From Flavobacteriaceae bacterium (GTDB lineage: Bacteria; Bacteroidota; Bacteroidia; Flavobacteriales; Flavobacteriaceae), in assembly GCA_947446635.1 (NCBI GenBank), contig CANFHF010000012.1, positions 1 to 57,671 of the forward strand: 57,671 nucleotides of DNA, in the 5' to 3' direction. The notes under the pieces are model-generated. The model ran no database searches and was not told the DNA's origin. It was given only the letters and a program-made list of their open reading frames with translations. Numbering within the stretch: the stretch's first letter is position 1; every line of letters begins with the position of its first letter. Of the stretch, positions 25,953 to 35,130 are shown one piece after another. Both the position numbers and the translations under genes were made by a program.

Positions 25953-27752
25953 TTAGTTAATTTCGATTGTACTTAATTCAAATTTGTAAAAATTCAATTG
26001 TTCTAAAATAGCTGTTTGGGTATCAGAAAAACAATTGGAATTGGAAAGCAAAGTTTCATAATATTCAATTCCAGCCATCACATTGTTTTTGAAAGTTTGC
26101 CATTTTTTGATTTGACCCGAAGTGATTTCATCAGAAAAATTAGATAATTCATTTTTCAAATAATCAACATACATTTTTAATTCTTTGACGAACATATTTG
26201 GACGATTTTTATAGGATATCACATTGTTATTTCCGTAAATGTGTTTCACCATATCGACCAAAGAAACGACTTTATCAAAATAAGCCAAATTAGGACCAGG
26301 ACAAATGACAATTCCTTGTTGTTGCCCTTTAATTTCGATGTTGTTTTCCAAATAGGCGGCGTTTGCTAATCCAACACAAAGACATGATTTTTCAGTAATT
26401 TTGTTTTTTTGTTTTTTAAATTCTATTTGTGACAACCCTGTTTTTAAACTTTCCAATTCATTTAATTTTATATCCTGATATTTTTTTGAAGCGGTGCAAA
26501 GCCCTTCATTATTATATTCTTTGCTTAACGCTAATAAGCGTTTTGGGCAAGAACTTCCTGCTTTATTTTCATGAATTCTTTTTTGTTTCCACTTTTCATT
26601 GCTCGCTCCTTTCACCGAATTAAATGGAATTCCAAGAGGTGAAATAGCACTCAAATAAAAATCATCCTCTTTGGCATTGGCTAATAAACTTCTCGTTTCA
26701 TCATCAACTAGTGTGGCTTCAGGAACAAGTAAAAAAGGAGAGCCCCAACCCACAGAATCCACCTCATAATACTTCAATAAAAAGGCATGTTCTTCGGAGG
26801 TGCCAACGCCGCCTTGAGCTGTAATTTTTAGGACTAGTGGTTCTGTAGGAATGGGTTTGTTTTTTACTTCTAATGCTTTTATTAATAATTCATGAGCGGA
26901 TTGAATTAATTGATTTTTTTTCAATTTAAATTCTTCCAAAATAGGACCCAATAATAATCCGTCGGTGGCAAATGCATGTCCGCCACAATTTAATCCAGAT
27001 TCAATCCGATATTCAGAAACCCAAAGTCCTTTTTTAGCTAAAAAATTACCTTGAATTAAAGCTGATCTGAAATCACTCACTTTCAAAATAATTTTCTTCT
27101 TTAATTTTAAATTCATATCTGGAAAAAATGCCGAAAAACTCTCAAAATAACTATATAATCTAGGATTCATTCCTGCTGATAAAACGACTGCGGACGACAA
27201 ATCACTTGTTGCAAACCCTCGAAGTGCCGCATGCGCATCATTATATTCAATAGGAAGGGGTTTGTTTTTTATGAAATTGTCTTTATCAACTTTTGTCATG
27301 ATATTTACATCAATTTCACCTGCAAATAAATTCTCCGATAAATACTCTTTGATAGTATCTTTCATAGTGTTTCCTTCATCAATCAATTTTTTCAAACCGT
27401 TTTTCAAATCTGATTTATTGGAAAGCATTCCGATAAAGTTTTCTAAAGCGATTTTATTTTCAGATAATTCATTTTTGAAATTTTCAAACTTATGTTTCAC
27501 AATTTTATCAACCAAATTCAAATAATGTTTAATTCTTTCGGCTCTATAATCGGGATTTTTTGATGTAATTTCTTGATACGGGAAGCTAAATTTTTGGCTA
27601 TAAAACGCCCTCATTTTTTCAATTAATTCATCGTCTGTAATTGATAGTACCGAAGTAATTCCATATTGAGCCACCTTTATTGGGCTGTCAATTGTATAGC
27701 CCAATCCCATTACAGGAATGTGAAAAGTATGTTCGTTTTGTAGTGTTGTCAT
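25953..27752 (-). CDS. Conserved-looking 599-aa protein of unknown function, FNR-box controlled
   Basis: 599 aa from the ATG at 27752 (MTTLQNEHTF); the upstream in-frame start at 27812 falls inside the FNR-type box. The N-terminus PVMGLGYTIDSPIKVAQYG (13-31), GLNCGGHAF (Cys256) and AQGGVGTSEEHAFLLKYYEVDSVGWGSPFL (split here: AQGGVGTSEEH, VDSVGWGSPFL; 312-341) resemble phosphate/FMN-binding loops of TIM-barrel flavin enzymes such as nitronate monooxygenases, only loosely. A C-terminal Cys group follows: SCPKR (402), GLC (419), SCLC (457, 459), VICPGP (484). It is soluble, with no signal peptide. A low-oxygen flavin/Fe-S oxidoreductase is a guess. Confidence 0.7.
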   Translation of the reverse strand: MTTLQNEHTFHIPVMGLGYTIDSPIKVAQYGITSVLSITDDELIEKMRAFYSQKFSFPYQEITSKNPDYRAERIKHYLNLVDKIVKHKFENFKNELSENKIALENFIGMLSNKSDLKNGLKKLIDEGNTMKDTIKEYLSENLFAGEIDVNIMTKVDKDNFIKNKPLPIEYNDAHAALRGFATSDLSSAVVLSAGMNPRLYSYFESFSAFFPDMNLKLKKKIILKVSDFRSALIQGNFLAKKGLWVSEYRIESGLNCGGHAFATDGLLLGPILEEFKLKKNQLIQSAHELLIKALEVKNKPIPTEPLVLKITAQGGVGTSEEHAFLLKYYEVDSVGWGSPFLLVPEATLVDDETRSLLANAKEDDFYLSAISPLGIPFNSVKGASNEKWKQKRIHENKAGSSCPKRLLALSKEYNNEGLCTASKKYQDIKLNELESLKTGLSQIEFKKQKNKITEKSCLCVGLANAAYLENNIEIKGQQQGIVICPGPNLAYFDKVVSLVDMVKHIYGNNNVISYKNRPNMFVKELKMYVDYLKNELSNFSDEITSGQIKKWQTFKNNVMAGIEYYETLLSNSNCFSDTQTAILEQLNFYKFELSTIEIN

Positions 27753-27775
27753 AATGATTTGTAAGGTATAAACGG

Positions 27776-27820
27776 CGAAGATATTTAGTTTAAAAGCATT
27801 AAAGTATGACATTTATCATA
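27776..27820 (-). promoter_or_regulatory. FNR-type box and -7 element for the 599-aa gene
   Basis: TATGACATTTATCATA at 27805-27820 is a consensus box. Read on the minus strand, 21 bp later comes TATCTTCG (27783-27776), one base off TAnnTTTG, 23 bp before the ATG at 27752. The rest of the 363-bp gap up to the cytochrome gene holds the nos promoter; a 64-codon open frame at 27820-28014 begins inside the box and is not considered real. Confidence 0.8.
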
Positions 27821-28043
27821 TGACGAAATATCGGGTTGCATTTATATATTCAATAAATACACCTTGTTTTTATATTTTAATGAAGGTCAATATTTTTGAA
27901 AGGGGAATTCATTTCAAAGATTTATTAGAACCTAATAAAGGAATACAATTTAGTCTGCATTTTATGTTTAAAAGCCACTTTCTTAGTTTTATTACGATTT
28001 TGATGGATAGGTAAAAGTTTGTTCAAAATTTTATTTTACAAAA

Positions 28044-28088
28044 CATGATTAAAATCATATTTCATTAGCTATTCAATCCGCAAATTTG
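28044..28088 (+). promoter_or_regulatory. FNR-type box and -7 element for the nos cluster
   Basis: CATGATTAAAATCATA at 28044-28059, then 21 bp, then CAAATTTG at 28081-28088 (one base off TAnnTTTG), 27 bp before the cytochrome c ATG at 28116. Confidence 0.8.
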
Positions 28089-28115
28089 TAGAAGAAATTT
28101 TAAAAACCAAATCCT

Positions 28116-28598
28116 ATGTACAAATTATCTTTATTTATTGTTGCATTTATAATGGTTACCTCATGTGGTAACAAAAAAACTTCTGAAGACTTTTCTACAA
28201 GTTCTTCAACTGATGAAGGAAATCCAAAAACAACTGTTGATCCTGCTACTTATGACCCAAACAGGGGTTTAGGGAAATTTGCCATGGTGAATTTAGGCGA
28301 CAAACTCGATGTCGCTATGGCCACAGAAGGCGAAAAAATCCAATCGGTTAAATGTGCCGCTTGTCATAAATTGACCGATGAAAAATTAGTTGGTCCTGGA
28401 TGGAAAGGTGTTATTTCACGTCACAAACCAGAATGGATTATGAATTTTATCACAAATCCTGATCCGATGATTGATAAAGATCCAAAATTACAAGCGTTAT
28501 TAGAAATTTGCCTGGTTCGTATGCCAAACCAATCCCTTTCTGATGATGACGCACGAAAAGTGTTAGAATATATGCGTAAAAATGACGGAGTAAAATAA
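28116..28598 (+). CDS. Monoheme c-type cytochrome lipoprotein of the nos cluster
   Basis: 160 aa. A lipoprotein signal (VTSCGNKK) is followed by a low-complexity Ser/Thr linker and one class I cytochrome c domain: KCAACHKLTD for heme attachment, GPGWKGVISRH, and Met in LVRMPNQSLSDDDARKVLEYM. It is the first gene of the nos transcript and lies 34 bp before nosZ; in clade II nos clusters such cytochromes are thought to pass electrons to NosZ. No second heme. Confidence 0.88.
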   Translation: MYKLSLFIVAFIMVTSCGNKKTSEDFSTSSSTDEGNPKTTVDPATYDPNRGLGKFAMVNLGDKLDVAMATEGEKIQSVKCAACHKLTDEKLVGPGWKGVISRHKPEWIMNFITNPDPMIDKDPKLQALLEICLVRMPNQSLSDDDARKVLEYMRKNDGVK

Positions 28599-28632
28599 GC
28601 ATTAGATAATTAATATATAAATAGTAAGTATT

Positions 28633-30609
28633 ATGAAGAATAAATTTTTAAAAGCGTCTATAGCCATTGTAATGGTAGCTGCGTTTTTCAGCTCTTGTAG
28701 ACCCAAAAATTCAGGTGATGCTGTTAGCGGCGATGCTGCTCAAAAAGTGTATGTAGCTCCCGGAAAATATGACGAATTCTACAACTTCGTATCTGGAGGG
28801 TTTAGTGGGCAGTTAAGTATTTATGGATTACCAAGTGGTAGATTATTTAAAGTAATTCCAGTTTTTTCTCAAGATCCAGAAAACGGATGGGGTTATAGCG
28901 AAGAAACTAAACCGATGTTGAATACTTCTCACGGATTTGTGCCTTGGGATGATGCCCATCATCCTGAACTTTCACAAACTAATGGTGAAATAGATGGTAG
29001 GTGGTGTTTTATAAATGGAAACAATACACCTCGTGTGGCCCGTATCAATCTGAAAACTTTTAAAACTACAGAAATAATCGAATTGCCTAATAGCGCCGGG
29101 AATCACTCCTCTCCTTATGTTACTGAAAATTCAGAATATTTAGTAGCTGGAACCCGTTTTAGCGTTCCTGGAGATTATAATAATGGAGATGTTCCAATCA
29201 ATACCTACAAACAAAATTTCAAAACTCACATAAGTTTTGTTACCGCAAATAAGGAAGGGCAAATGGATATTGCTTTCCAATTGCGTTTGCCAGGAGTAGA
29301 TTTTGATAAAGCTCATGGTGGGAAAGGTCCTTCCAACGGTTGGTTTTTCTTCTCATGTTATAATTCGGAACAAGCCAATACCTTGCTAGAAGTGAATGCT
29401 TCCCAAAAAGACAAGGATTTTATTATGGCTGTAAATTGGAAAAAAGCCGAAGAATACATCAAAGCGGGTAAAGGAAAAAAAGAAAAAGTCAGATATGCAC
29501 ACAATACTTGGGACGAAAAAACGCATACTGGAAAATCTGAAATTAAAATGGATGTTTTGGTTCTTGACGCTAAAAACCTGAAAGATATTTGCTATATGAT
29601 TCCATGTCCAAAATCTCCTCATGGTTGTGATGTTGATCCAACAGGAGAATATATTGTTGGTTCTGGAAAATTAGCCGCTGTAATCCCAGTATTTAGTTTT
29701 GAAAAATTGCAAAAAGCAATCGCTGCAAAACAATTTGATGGACAGTATGAAGGTATTCCTGTACTGAAATACGAAGCAGTGCTTCACGGAGAAGTTAAAA
29801 AACCAGGTCTTGGACCATTGCACACAGAATTTGACGGAAAAGGGAATGCTTATACAAGCATGTTTGTTTCTTCTGAAGTAGTGAAATGGGATATCAAAAC
29901 GTTAGAAATATTAGATAGGGTACCTACTTATTATTCTGTTGGACATTTAATGATTCCAGGTGGAGATACTAAAAAACCTTTTGGAAAATATATGGTAGCT
30001 TATAATAAAATCACCAAAGACAGATATTTACCTACAGGACCGGAATTAACCCAAAGCGCCCAATTATATGATATTACGGGTGATAAAATGCAATTAATAC
30101 TTGATTTTCCAACTATTGGAGAACCACATTATGCTCAGGCTGCTCCAGCTGAATTGATTCGAAATAATGGTCAGTTGAAGTTCTATAAAATAGAAGACAA
30201 TCATCACCCCTATGTTACTAAAGGAGAAAAAGAATCAAAAGTGGTTCGAAAAGGGAAAAGAGTTGATATATACATGACTTGTGTGCGTTCACACTTTTCC
30301 CCTGATAATATTGAAGGAATTAAAGTAGGTGACGAAGTGTATTTCCACGTTACAAATTTAGAGCAAGATTGGGATGTCCCTCACGGATTTGCTATAAAAG
30401 GTGCTAATAATTCAGAGTTGTTGATTATGCCTGGAGAAACATGTACCTTAAAATGGTTACCAACAGAAGTGGGTATTTCGCCTTTCTATTGTACCGATTT
30501 CTGTAGTGCATTGCACCAAGAAATGCAGGGTTATTTGAGAGTGTCACCAGCAGGAAGCCATGTTCCGTTGACATTTAGTTTGGGTACAAATATGCCAGCC
30601 GTTAAATAA
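28633..30609 (+). CDS. nosZ: Nitrous oxide reductase, clade II, lipoprotein form
   Basis: 658 aa. It has a Sec-type lipoprotein signal (FFSSC, Cys22) and not a twin-arginine signal, as expected for clade II. CuZ-site histidines are seen in DDAHHPEL (109, 110), GNHSSPY (158), KSPHGCD (330), GPLHTEF (397), SVGHLM (438) and GEPHYAQ (499). The CuA site is in VPHGFAI (His584) and FYCTDFCSALHQEM (Cys620, Cys624, His628, Met631). It reduces N2O to N2 in the periplasm. A near-perfect terminator follows the stop, so downstream genes may be expressed at a lower level. Confidence 0.97.
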   Translation: MKNKFLKASIAIVMVAAFFSSCRPKNSGDAVSGDAAQKVYVAPGKYDEFYNFVSGGFSGQLSIYGLPSGRLFKVIPVFSQDPENGWGYSEETKPMLNTSHGFVPWDDAHHPELSQTNGEIDGRWCFINGNNTPRVARINLKTFKTTEIIELPNSAGNHSSPYVTENSEYLVAGTRFSVPGDYNNGDVPINTYKQNFKTHISFVTANKEGQMDIAFQLRLPGVDFDKAHGGKGPSNGWFFFSCYNSEQANTLLEVNASQKDKDFIMAVNWKKAEEYIKAGKGKKEKVRYAHNTWDEKTHTGKSEIKMDVLVLDAKNLKDICYMIPCPKSPHGCDVDPTGEYIVGSGKLAAVIPVFSFEKLQKAIAAKQFDGQYEGIPVLKYEAVLHGEVKKPGLGPLHTEFDGKGNAYTSMFVSSEVVKWDIKTLEILDRVPTYYSVGHLMIPGGDTKKPFGKYMVAYNKITKDRYLPTGPELTQSAQLYDITGDKMQLILDFPTIGEPHYAQAAPAELIRNNGQLKFYKIEDNHHPYVTKGEKESKVVRKGKRVDIYMTCVRSHFSPDNIEGIKVGDEVYFHVTNLEQDWDVPHGFAIKGANNSELLIMPGETCTLKWLPTEVGISPFYCTDFCSALHQEMQGYLRVSPAGSHVPLTFSLGTNMPAVK

Positions 30610-30623
30610 ATATTTTCTTTAAT

Positions 30624-30659
30624 AAAGGGGGAACAAAGTCTCTTTGTTCCCCCTTTTTT
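30624..30659 (+). terminator. Terminator/attenuator between nosZ and nosL
   Basis: A perfect 15-bp stem (AAAGGGGGAACAAAG against its complement at 30642-30656) with a TCT loop and a T run to 30659. nosL starts 13 bp later, so this hairpin probably sets a nosZ-high, accessory-low ratio. Confidence 0.9.
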
Positions 30660-30671
30660 ATACTTATAGTT

Positions 30672-31688
30672 ATGAACACTTCAAAAATTTCTTTTTTTTC
30701 GAAAATTTATCTATTAATTGTAAGCGCTTTATTATTTGGCTCATTATTATTTCCAATGTGGAGAATTGAACTCCAAGCGCCCCAGTATCCTGAAGGATTG
30801 TTATTACAATTACACGCTAATAAAATAGGAGGGGATGTTGATATTATCAATGGATTAAATCATTATATTGGTATGAAAACGTTACATACCGAAGATTTCG
30901 TTGAATTTAAGATATTGCCCTATATTTTTCTTTTTTTTGGGTTATTTTCTTTGCTAGTTTTTTTTACAGCTAAAAAGAAAGGCGTGATTTTGCTTTTTAT
31001 ATCATTCGTGGCTTTCGTATTATTGGCTGGGGTAGATTTTTACAGATGGAACTATGAATACGGTCACAATCTCAATCCGAATGCTGCAATAGTGGTCCCT
31101 GGAATGGCCTATCAGCCGCCGCTAATCGGATATAAACAACTACTCAATTTTGGTGCATATTCTATACCGGACATTGGGGGTTGGATGATGTTTGCTGCAG
31201 GAATTTTACTGTTTATTATTGTAGTTAGGGAAACCAATTTACTTCGAAGATTTAAAAAAACTAATATTGGAGCTGCTTTATTATTTTCAGTGTTTTTTTC
31301 TGCCATATCTTGTACAAATTTCAAAGTAGTACCAATTAAATTAAATATAGACAACTGCGATTTTTGCAAAATGAACATTTCCGACGGTAAGTTTGGAGCT
31401 GAGTTGATTACCCAAAAAGGGAGAGTGTATAAATTTGACGATATTATGTGTATGATAAATTATTGCAAAGTAGATTCTGAAACCAAAATGAAGTCATTTT
31501 ATGTACACAATTATTCTGGAAACAATATTTTAATTCCTGCTCAAACTGCCTTTTTTCTTTCAGGTGTTGGTATAAATAGTCCCATGAAAGGGGGTATAGT
31601 TGCCTTTTCAACCATAAATGAGGCGAAGGAATATAGTACTAAATTGAATGCAATTGCTCTAAATTGGGATGACGTTTTGAAAAAATAA
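30672..31688 (+). CDS. nosL: Fusion of a four-helix membrane domain and a NosL copper chaperone
   Basis: 338 aa. Residues 1 to about 195 form a membrane domain with about four helices (LLIVSALLFGSLLFPMW, YIFLFFGLFSLLVFF, GVILLFISFVAFVLLAG, GGWMMFAAGILLFIIVV). After a basic linker a second hydrophobic stretch ends in FFSAISCTNFK, a lipobox-like site, and a NosL domain follows with CDFCKMNISDGKFGAELIT, FDDIMCMINYC and GINSPMKGG. NosL delivers Cu(I) to apo-NosZ. In other bacteria NosL is a separate lipoprotein, so the fusion tethers it to a membrane partner. Terminator upstream, nosD 57 bp downstream. Confidence 0.85.
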   Translation: MNTSKISFFSKIYLLIVSALLFGSLLFPMWRIELQAPQYPEGLLLQLHANKIGGDVDIINGLNHYIGMKTLHTEDFVEFKILPYIFLFFGLFSLLVFFTAKKKGVILLFISFVAFVLLAGVDFYRWNYEYGHNLNPNAAIVVPGMAYQPPLIGYKQLLNFGAYSIPDIGGWMMFAAGILLFIIVVRETNLLRRFKKTNIGAALLFSVFFSAISCTNFKVVPIKLNIDNCDFCKMNISDGKFGAELITQKGRVYKFDDIMCMINYCKVDSETKMKSFYVHNYSGNNILIPAQTAFFLSGVGINSPMKGGIVAFSTINEAKEYSTKLNAIALNWDDVLKK

Positions 31689-31745
31689 ACTTTCAAGAAT
31701 TTTTTGATGTATAGTTAATTCCAATTAACACAGTTATTTTAATAA

Positions 31746-32975
31746 ATGAAAAAAACACTCTGCATATTACTTTTATTTTCCTCATTTCTTTATTCGAACG
31801 TGTTTGAGGTAGGTGCTAACAAATCTATAAAGACCATAAAAAGAGCTATTACCTTATGCAAAACAGGAGATACCATTTTGGTCTATAAAGGATTATATAG
31901 AGAAGGCAATATCAATATTGACAAAAAAATTATTCTTATTGGAAAGGACTTCCCCGTTTTAGATGGGCAAAAAAAGTATGAAGTAGTATCAATAAATGCG
32001 GACGGTGTCATTATACAAGGTTTTAAAGTGATACGTTCAGGTAGTGGCTCTCTAGAGGATGTAGCTGGAATTAAAGTTTATGATAGAATGAATATTCTTA
32101 TTCAAAATAACATTCTTGAAGATAATTTTTTTGGAATTTACATCCAAAATTGCAAAAATTGTATTGTAAAAAATAACAATATTAAATCTTTTTCAAAAGA
32201 GGAACAAAAAATAGGGAATGGAATCCAGTGTTGGAAAAGTGATAGCATCCAAGTTATTGCTAATTCTGTTTCTGGACATCGCGACGGAATTTATTTTGAA
32301 TTTGTAACCAATTCAATTGTATGGAGAAACCTTTCTACAAATAATATTAGGTATGGTTTGCATTTTATGTTTTCCAATGATGATGCTTATATATGTAACA
32401 TTTTTAAAAATAACGGAGCTGGAGTTGCAGTAATGTTTTCTAAAAGAGCAAAGATGTTTAACAATCAATTTGAAGAAAATTGGGGGGATGCTGCTTACGG
32501 ATTATTACTTAAAGAAATCTCCGATAGTTATATTGTTGGCAATAAATTCTTCAAAAACACTTCTGGAATTCATATGGAAGGAACGAATAGAATTTTAGTT
32601 AAAAAAAATATTTTTGAATCCAATGGTTGGGCTATGAATATTCAAGCTAGTTGTATGGATAATGAAATTGTAAACAATAATTACCTTAAAAACACCTTCG
32701 ATATTAGCACTAATGGTAGTTTAGTTTTGAACACCTTCAATAACAATTATTGGGATAAGTACGAAGGCTATGATTTAGACAAAAACGGAATTGGGGATGT
32801 GCCCTATCATCCTTTGAGCTTATTTGCAGTTTTAACTGAAAAAACACCATCAACAATGTTGTTGTATCGAAGTTTTATGATTACACTTTTAGATAAATCA
32901 GAAAAGGTATTGCCTAGTATAACCCCTGATAATTTTATAGATAATAGCCCATTAATGAAGTCGCTGCCCCTATGA
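31746..32975 (+). CDS. nosD: Periplasmic NosD, right-handed beta-helix CuZ maturation protein
   Basis: 409 aa. Signal peptide, then a repeated beta-helix (CASH/PbH1 type) with runs such as NNILEDNFFGIYIQNCKN, NSVSGHRDGIYFEF and YGLHFMFSNDD, a NosD hallmark, and the closing NNYWDKYEGYDLDKNGIGD with YHPLSLF. NosD works with the NosFY transporter to build the CuZ sulfide-bridged cluster of NosZ. It overlaps nosF by 4 nt. Confidence 0.93.
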   Translation: MKKTLCILLLFSSFLYSNVFEVGANKSIKTIKRAITLCKTGDTILVYKGLYREGNINIDKKIILIGKDFPVLDGQKKYEVVSINADGVIIQGFKVIRSGSGSLEDVAGIKVYDRMNILIQNNILEDNFFGIYIQNCKNCIVKNNNIKSFSKEEQKIGNGIQCWKSDSIQVIANSVSGHRDGIYFEFVTNSIVWRNLSTNNIRYGLHFMFSNDDAYICNIFKNNGAGVAVMFSKRAKMFNNQFEENWGDAAYGLLLKEISDSYIVGNKFFKNTSGIHMEGTNRILVKKNIFESNGWAMNIQASCMDNEIVNNNYLKNTFDISTNGSLVLNTFNNNYWDKYEGYDLDKNGIGDVPYHPLSLFAVLTEKTPSTMLLYRSFMITLLDKSEKVLPSITPDNFIDNSPLMKSLPL

Positions 32976-33694
32976 TTAAAATTAAAAACATAAACAAAAA
33001 GTTTGGAAAATTGGAAGTCTTAAAGGATATTAATCTCACTTTTAACAAAGGGGAATGTATTGCTTTGATTGGTCCAAATGGATGCGGGAAAACTACATTA
33101 ATAAAAGCGATATTGGGAATGGTTATTCCTAATAATGGACGGATTGAATGCCATGGAAAATCAATTCATAATGAATATTTATACCGAAAAACTATTGGTT
33201 ATATGCCCCAAATAGGTCGTTATCCCGATACTATGACTATTGGTCAAATTATCGAAATGATTAAAAAAATCAGGAATAGCCATAGTGATTTGGATGAAGA
33301 TTTATTTAAAGTTTTTGAATTGGAGAAAATGTTTGATAAACAAATGCGAACACTTTCGGGCGGGACTACTCAAAAAGTGAGTGCTACACTGGCATTCCTT
33401 TTTAATCCAGACATATTGATTTTAGATGAGCCAACAGCAGGTCTTGATCCATTAGCATCCGAGTTGTTGAAAGAAAAAATTATCCGGGAAAAAGAAAAAG
33501 GCAAACTCATTTTAATCACTTCACATTTACTAAGTGAACTGGATGATTTGATAACCGAAATCATTTTTATGCAAGAGGGTAAAGTACATTTTCACAAAAA
33601 AGTAGCCGATTTAAAAGCAGAAACCAACGAAAAAAAACTATCAAAAGCCATTGCTCAAATTTTAAAGAATACAAAAGATGAACAGAATTATTAA
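32972..33694 (+). CDS. nosF: NosF, ATPase subunit of the Nos ABC transporter
   Basis: 240 aa. Walker A GPNGCGKTT, signature LSGGTTQK, Walker B ILILDEPTAGLDP and H-loop TSHLLSE are all present. It pairs with NosY and NosD to provide sulfur or energy for CuZ assembly. The start overlaps nosD and the end overlaps nosY by 17 nt, so the three are translationally coupled. Confidence 0.93.
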   Translation: MIKIKNINKKFGKLEVLKDINLTFNKGECIALIGPNGCGKTTLIKAILGMVIPNNGRIECHGKSIHNEYLYRKTIGYMPQIGRYPDTMTIGQIIEMIKKIRNSHSDLDEDLFKVFELEKMFDKQMRTLSGGTTQKVSATLAFLFNPDILILDEPTAGLDPLASELLKEKIIREKEKGKLILITSHLLSELDDLITEIIFMQEGKVHFHKKVADLKAETNEKKLSKAIAQILKNTKDEQNY

Positions 33695-34445
33695 AATCAT
33701 ATTACTTGATATTCTGAAAAGCAAAATTGTAGTGGCTTACACTATTATTTTAGCAGTTTTATCCTGGAGTTCTTTTGCCTTAGAAGACAATTCTGCCAAA
33801 GGAATATTAACTATTTTAAATGTAATTTTATTCACAGTTCCTTTAGTTTCCATACTTTTTGCCGCTATTTATTTATACAATAGCTCCGAGTTTATAGAAC
33901 TTTTATTGAGTCAACCAATAAAAAGAAGAAAGATATGGCTGAGTTTGTTTTTCAGTTTGTCCTTGTCTATGGTTCTTTCATTTTTTGTAGGTGCAGGAAT
34001 TCCTTTGTTAGTTTTTTCTCTTGACAATGTTGGGATTATGATGATTATAATTGGCTGTTTGATATCCATAATATTTGTAGCATTAGCATTTTTGAGTACT
34101 ATTATTACAAGAGATAAAGCTAAAGGAATTGGAATCGCCATAATGACTTGGTTGTATTTTGCCTTGCTTTTTGACGGAATGGTTTTGTTTTTATTATTCC
34201 AATTTTCAGATTATCCAATAGAAAATGCTATGGTTGGTGTTACGGCTTTAAGTCCAATTGATTTGGCTCGGATTCAAATATTATTACGCCTTGATGTTTC
34301 TGCAATGATGGGTTACACAGGGGCTATTTTTAAAGACTTTTTCGGAACTTCTTTAGGTCTAATCACCTCTTTTTTATTATTATGTTTGTGGATAGTTATT
34401 CCGTTTTCAATTTCGATGCTTAAATTTAAAAACAAAGATTTGTAG
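33678..34445 (+). CDS. nosY: NosY, permease subunit of the Nos ABC transporter
   Basis: 255 aa with six membrane helices and the ABC-2 type layout; the coupling region LLSQPIKRRKIWLSLF and LSPIDLARIQ are typical of NosY. It is the last gene of the nos transcript and is followed by a bidirectional hairpin. Function as for NosF. Confidence 0.9.
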   Translation: MNRIIKIILLDILKSKIVVAYTIILAVLSWSSFALEDNSAKGILTILNVILFTVPLVSILFAAIYLYNSSEFIELLLSQPIKRRKIWLSLFFSLSLSMVLSFFVGAGIPLLVFSLDNVGIMMIIIGCLISIIFVALAFLSTIITRDKAKGIGIAIMTWLYFALLFDGMVLFLLFQFSDYPIENAMVGVTALSPIDLARIQILLRLDVSAMMGYTGAIFKDFFGTSLGLITSFLLLCLWIVIPFSISMLKFKNKDL

Positions 34446-34488
34446 TTTAATTTAGTAATTAATTCCACCCAAAATCATCTTCATTAAA

Positions 34489-34516
34489 AAAGCGTGTATT
34501 GAAAAATACACGCTTT
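34489..34516. terminator. Bidirectional terminator between nosY and the fasciclin gene
   Basis: A 12-bp perfect stem (AAAGCGTGTATT against AATACACGCTTT) with a GAAA tetraloop and A/T-rich flanks lies between convergent genes. Confidence 0.85.
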
Positions 34517-34547
34517 AAATTTAACTAGAATACACTGAATTAATAAT

Positions 34548-35102
34548 TTATTTTGGAAGTAAAACATCACCAATTACATGGATAATCCCGTTTGATGTTA
34601 GAATTGAAGCCACAATTTCTGAACCATTCACAAAAACTTTATCTCCTTTTTTTGTGATTTTTACCTTTTTGCCATTCACCATGCCAAATTCTTGACCATC
34701 CTGCATATACTCTAGTTTTAAAACCCCCACATAAGTATGATATCCAAGGATGTCAACAAGTGCATCTTTGCTTTCAGGTTTTAATAAGCCTTCAACGGTC
34801 CCAGCAGGTAATTTTTCAAAAGCTGCATTTGTCGGGGCAAAAACTGTAAACGGTCCAGTGTTGCTCAAGGCATCAACTAGTGATGCGGCTTTTACGGCAG
34901 CAACAAGCGTTGTGTGATCTTTGCTTGTAGAAGCCACTTGAACAATGTTTGGAGCAGAATTTTCATCTTTCACACCAGATTGTCCACTGCCAACATTGGT
35001 TTCGGCAGCAGTGTTGTTTTCTTGGCTAGTTTCGCTATTTTGTTTGCAACTTAAAAAGCTTACAAAGCCAACGAATAATAGAAATTGAATTGATTTTTTC
35101 AT
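34548..35102 (-). CDS. Fasciclin (FAS1) domain lipoprotein, FNR-box controlled
   Basis: 184 aa. The lipobox FLSC (Cys19) is followed by a Ser/Asn/Glu-rich linker and one FAS1 domain with the H1 box TVFAPTNAAFEKLP and the H2 box NGIIHVIGDVLLPK. Such proteins mediate adhesion or bind small ligands on the cell surface. The promoter, which overlaps the end of the upstream 410-aa gene, has an FNR-type box, so this gene responds to low oxygen or NO together with the nos and cco genes. A role in the cell envelope during N2O respiration is inference. Confidence 0.88.
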   Translation of the reverse strand: MKKSIQFLLFVGFVSFLSCKQNSETSQENNTAAETNVGSGQSGVKDENSAPNIVQVASTSKDHTTLVAAVKAASLVDALSNTGPFTVFAPTNAAFEKLPAGTVEGLLKPESKDALVDILGYHTYVGVLKLEYMQDGQEFGMVNGKKVKITKKGDKVFVNGSEIVASILTSNGIIHVIGDVLLPK

Positions 35103-35130
35103 AATTAAAATTACTTTAGTTTTTATGAGT

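Noticed and set aside
27820..28014. 64-codon plus-strand open frame between the 599-aa gene and the nos operon
   Set aside because: It starts inside the FNR-type box, has no recognisable family features and ends before the nos promoter; the region is better explained as two promoters.
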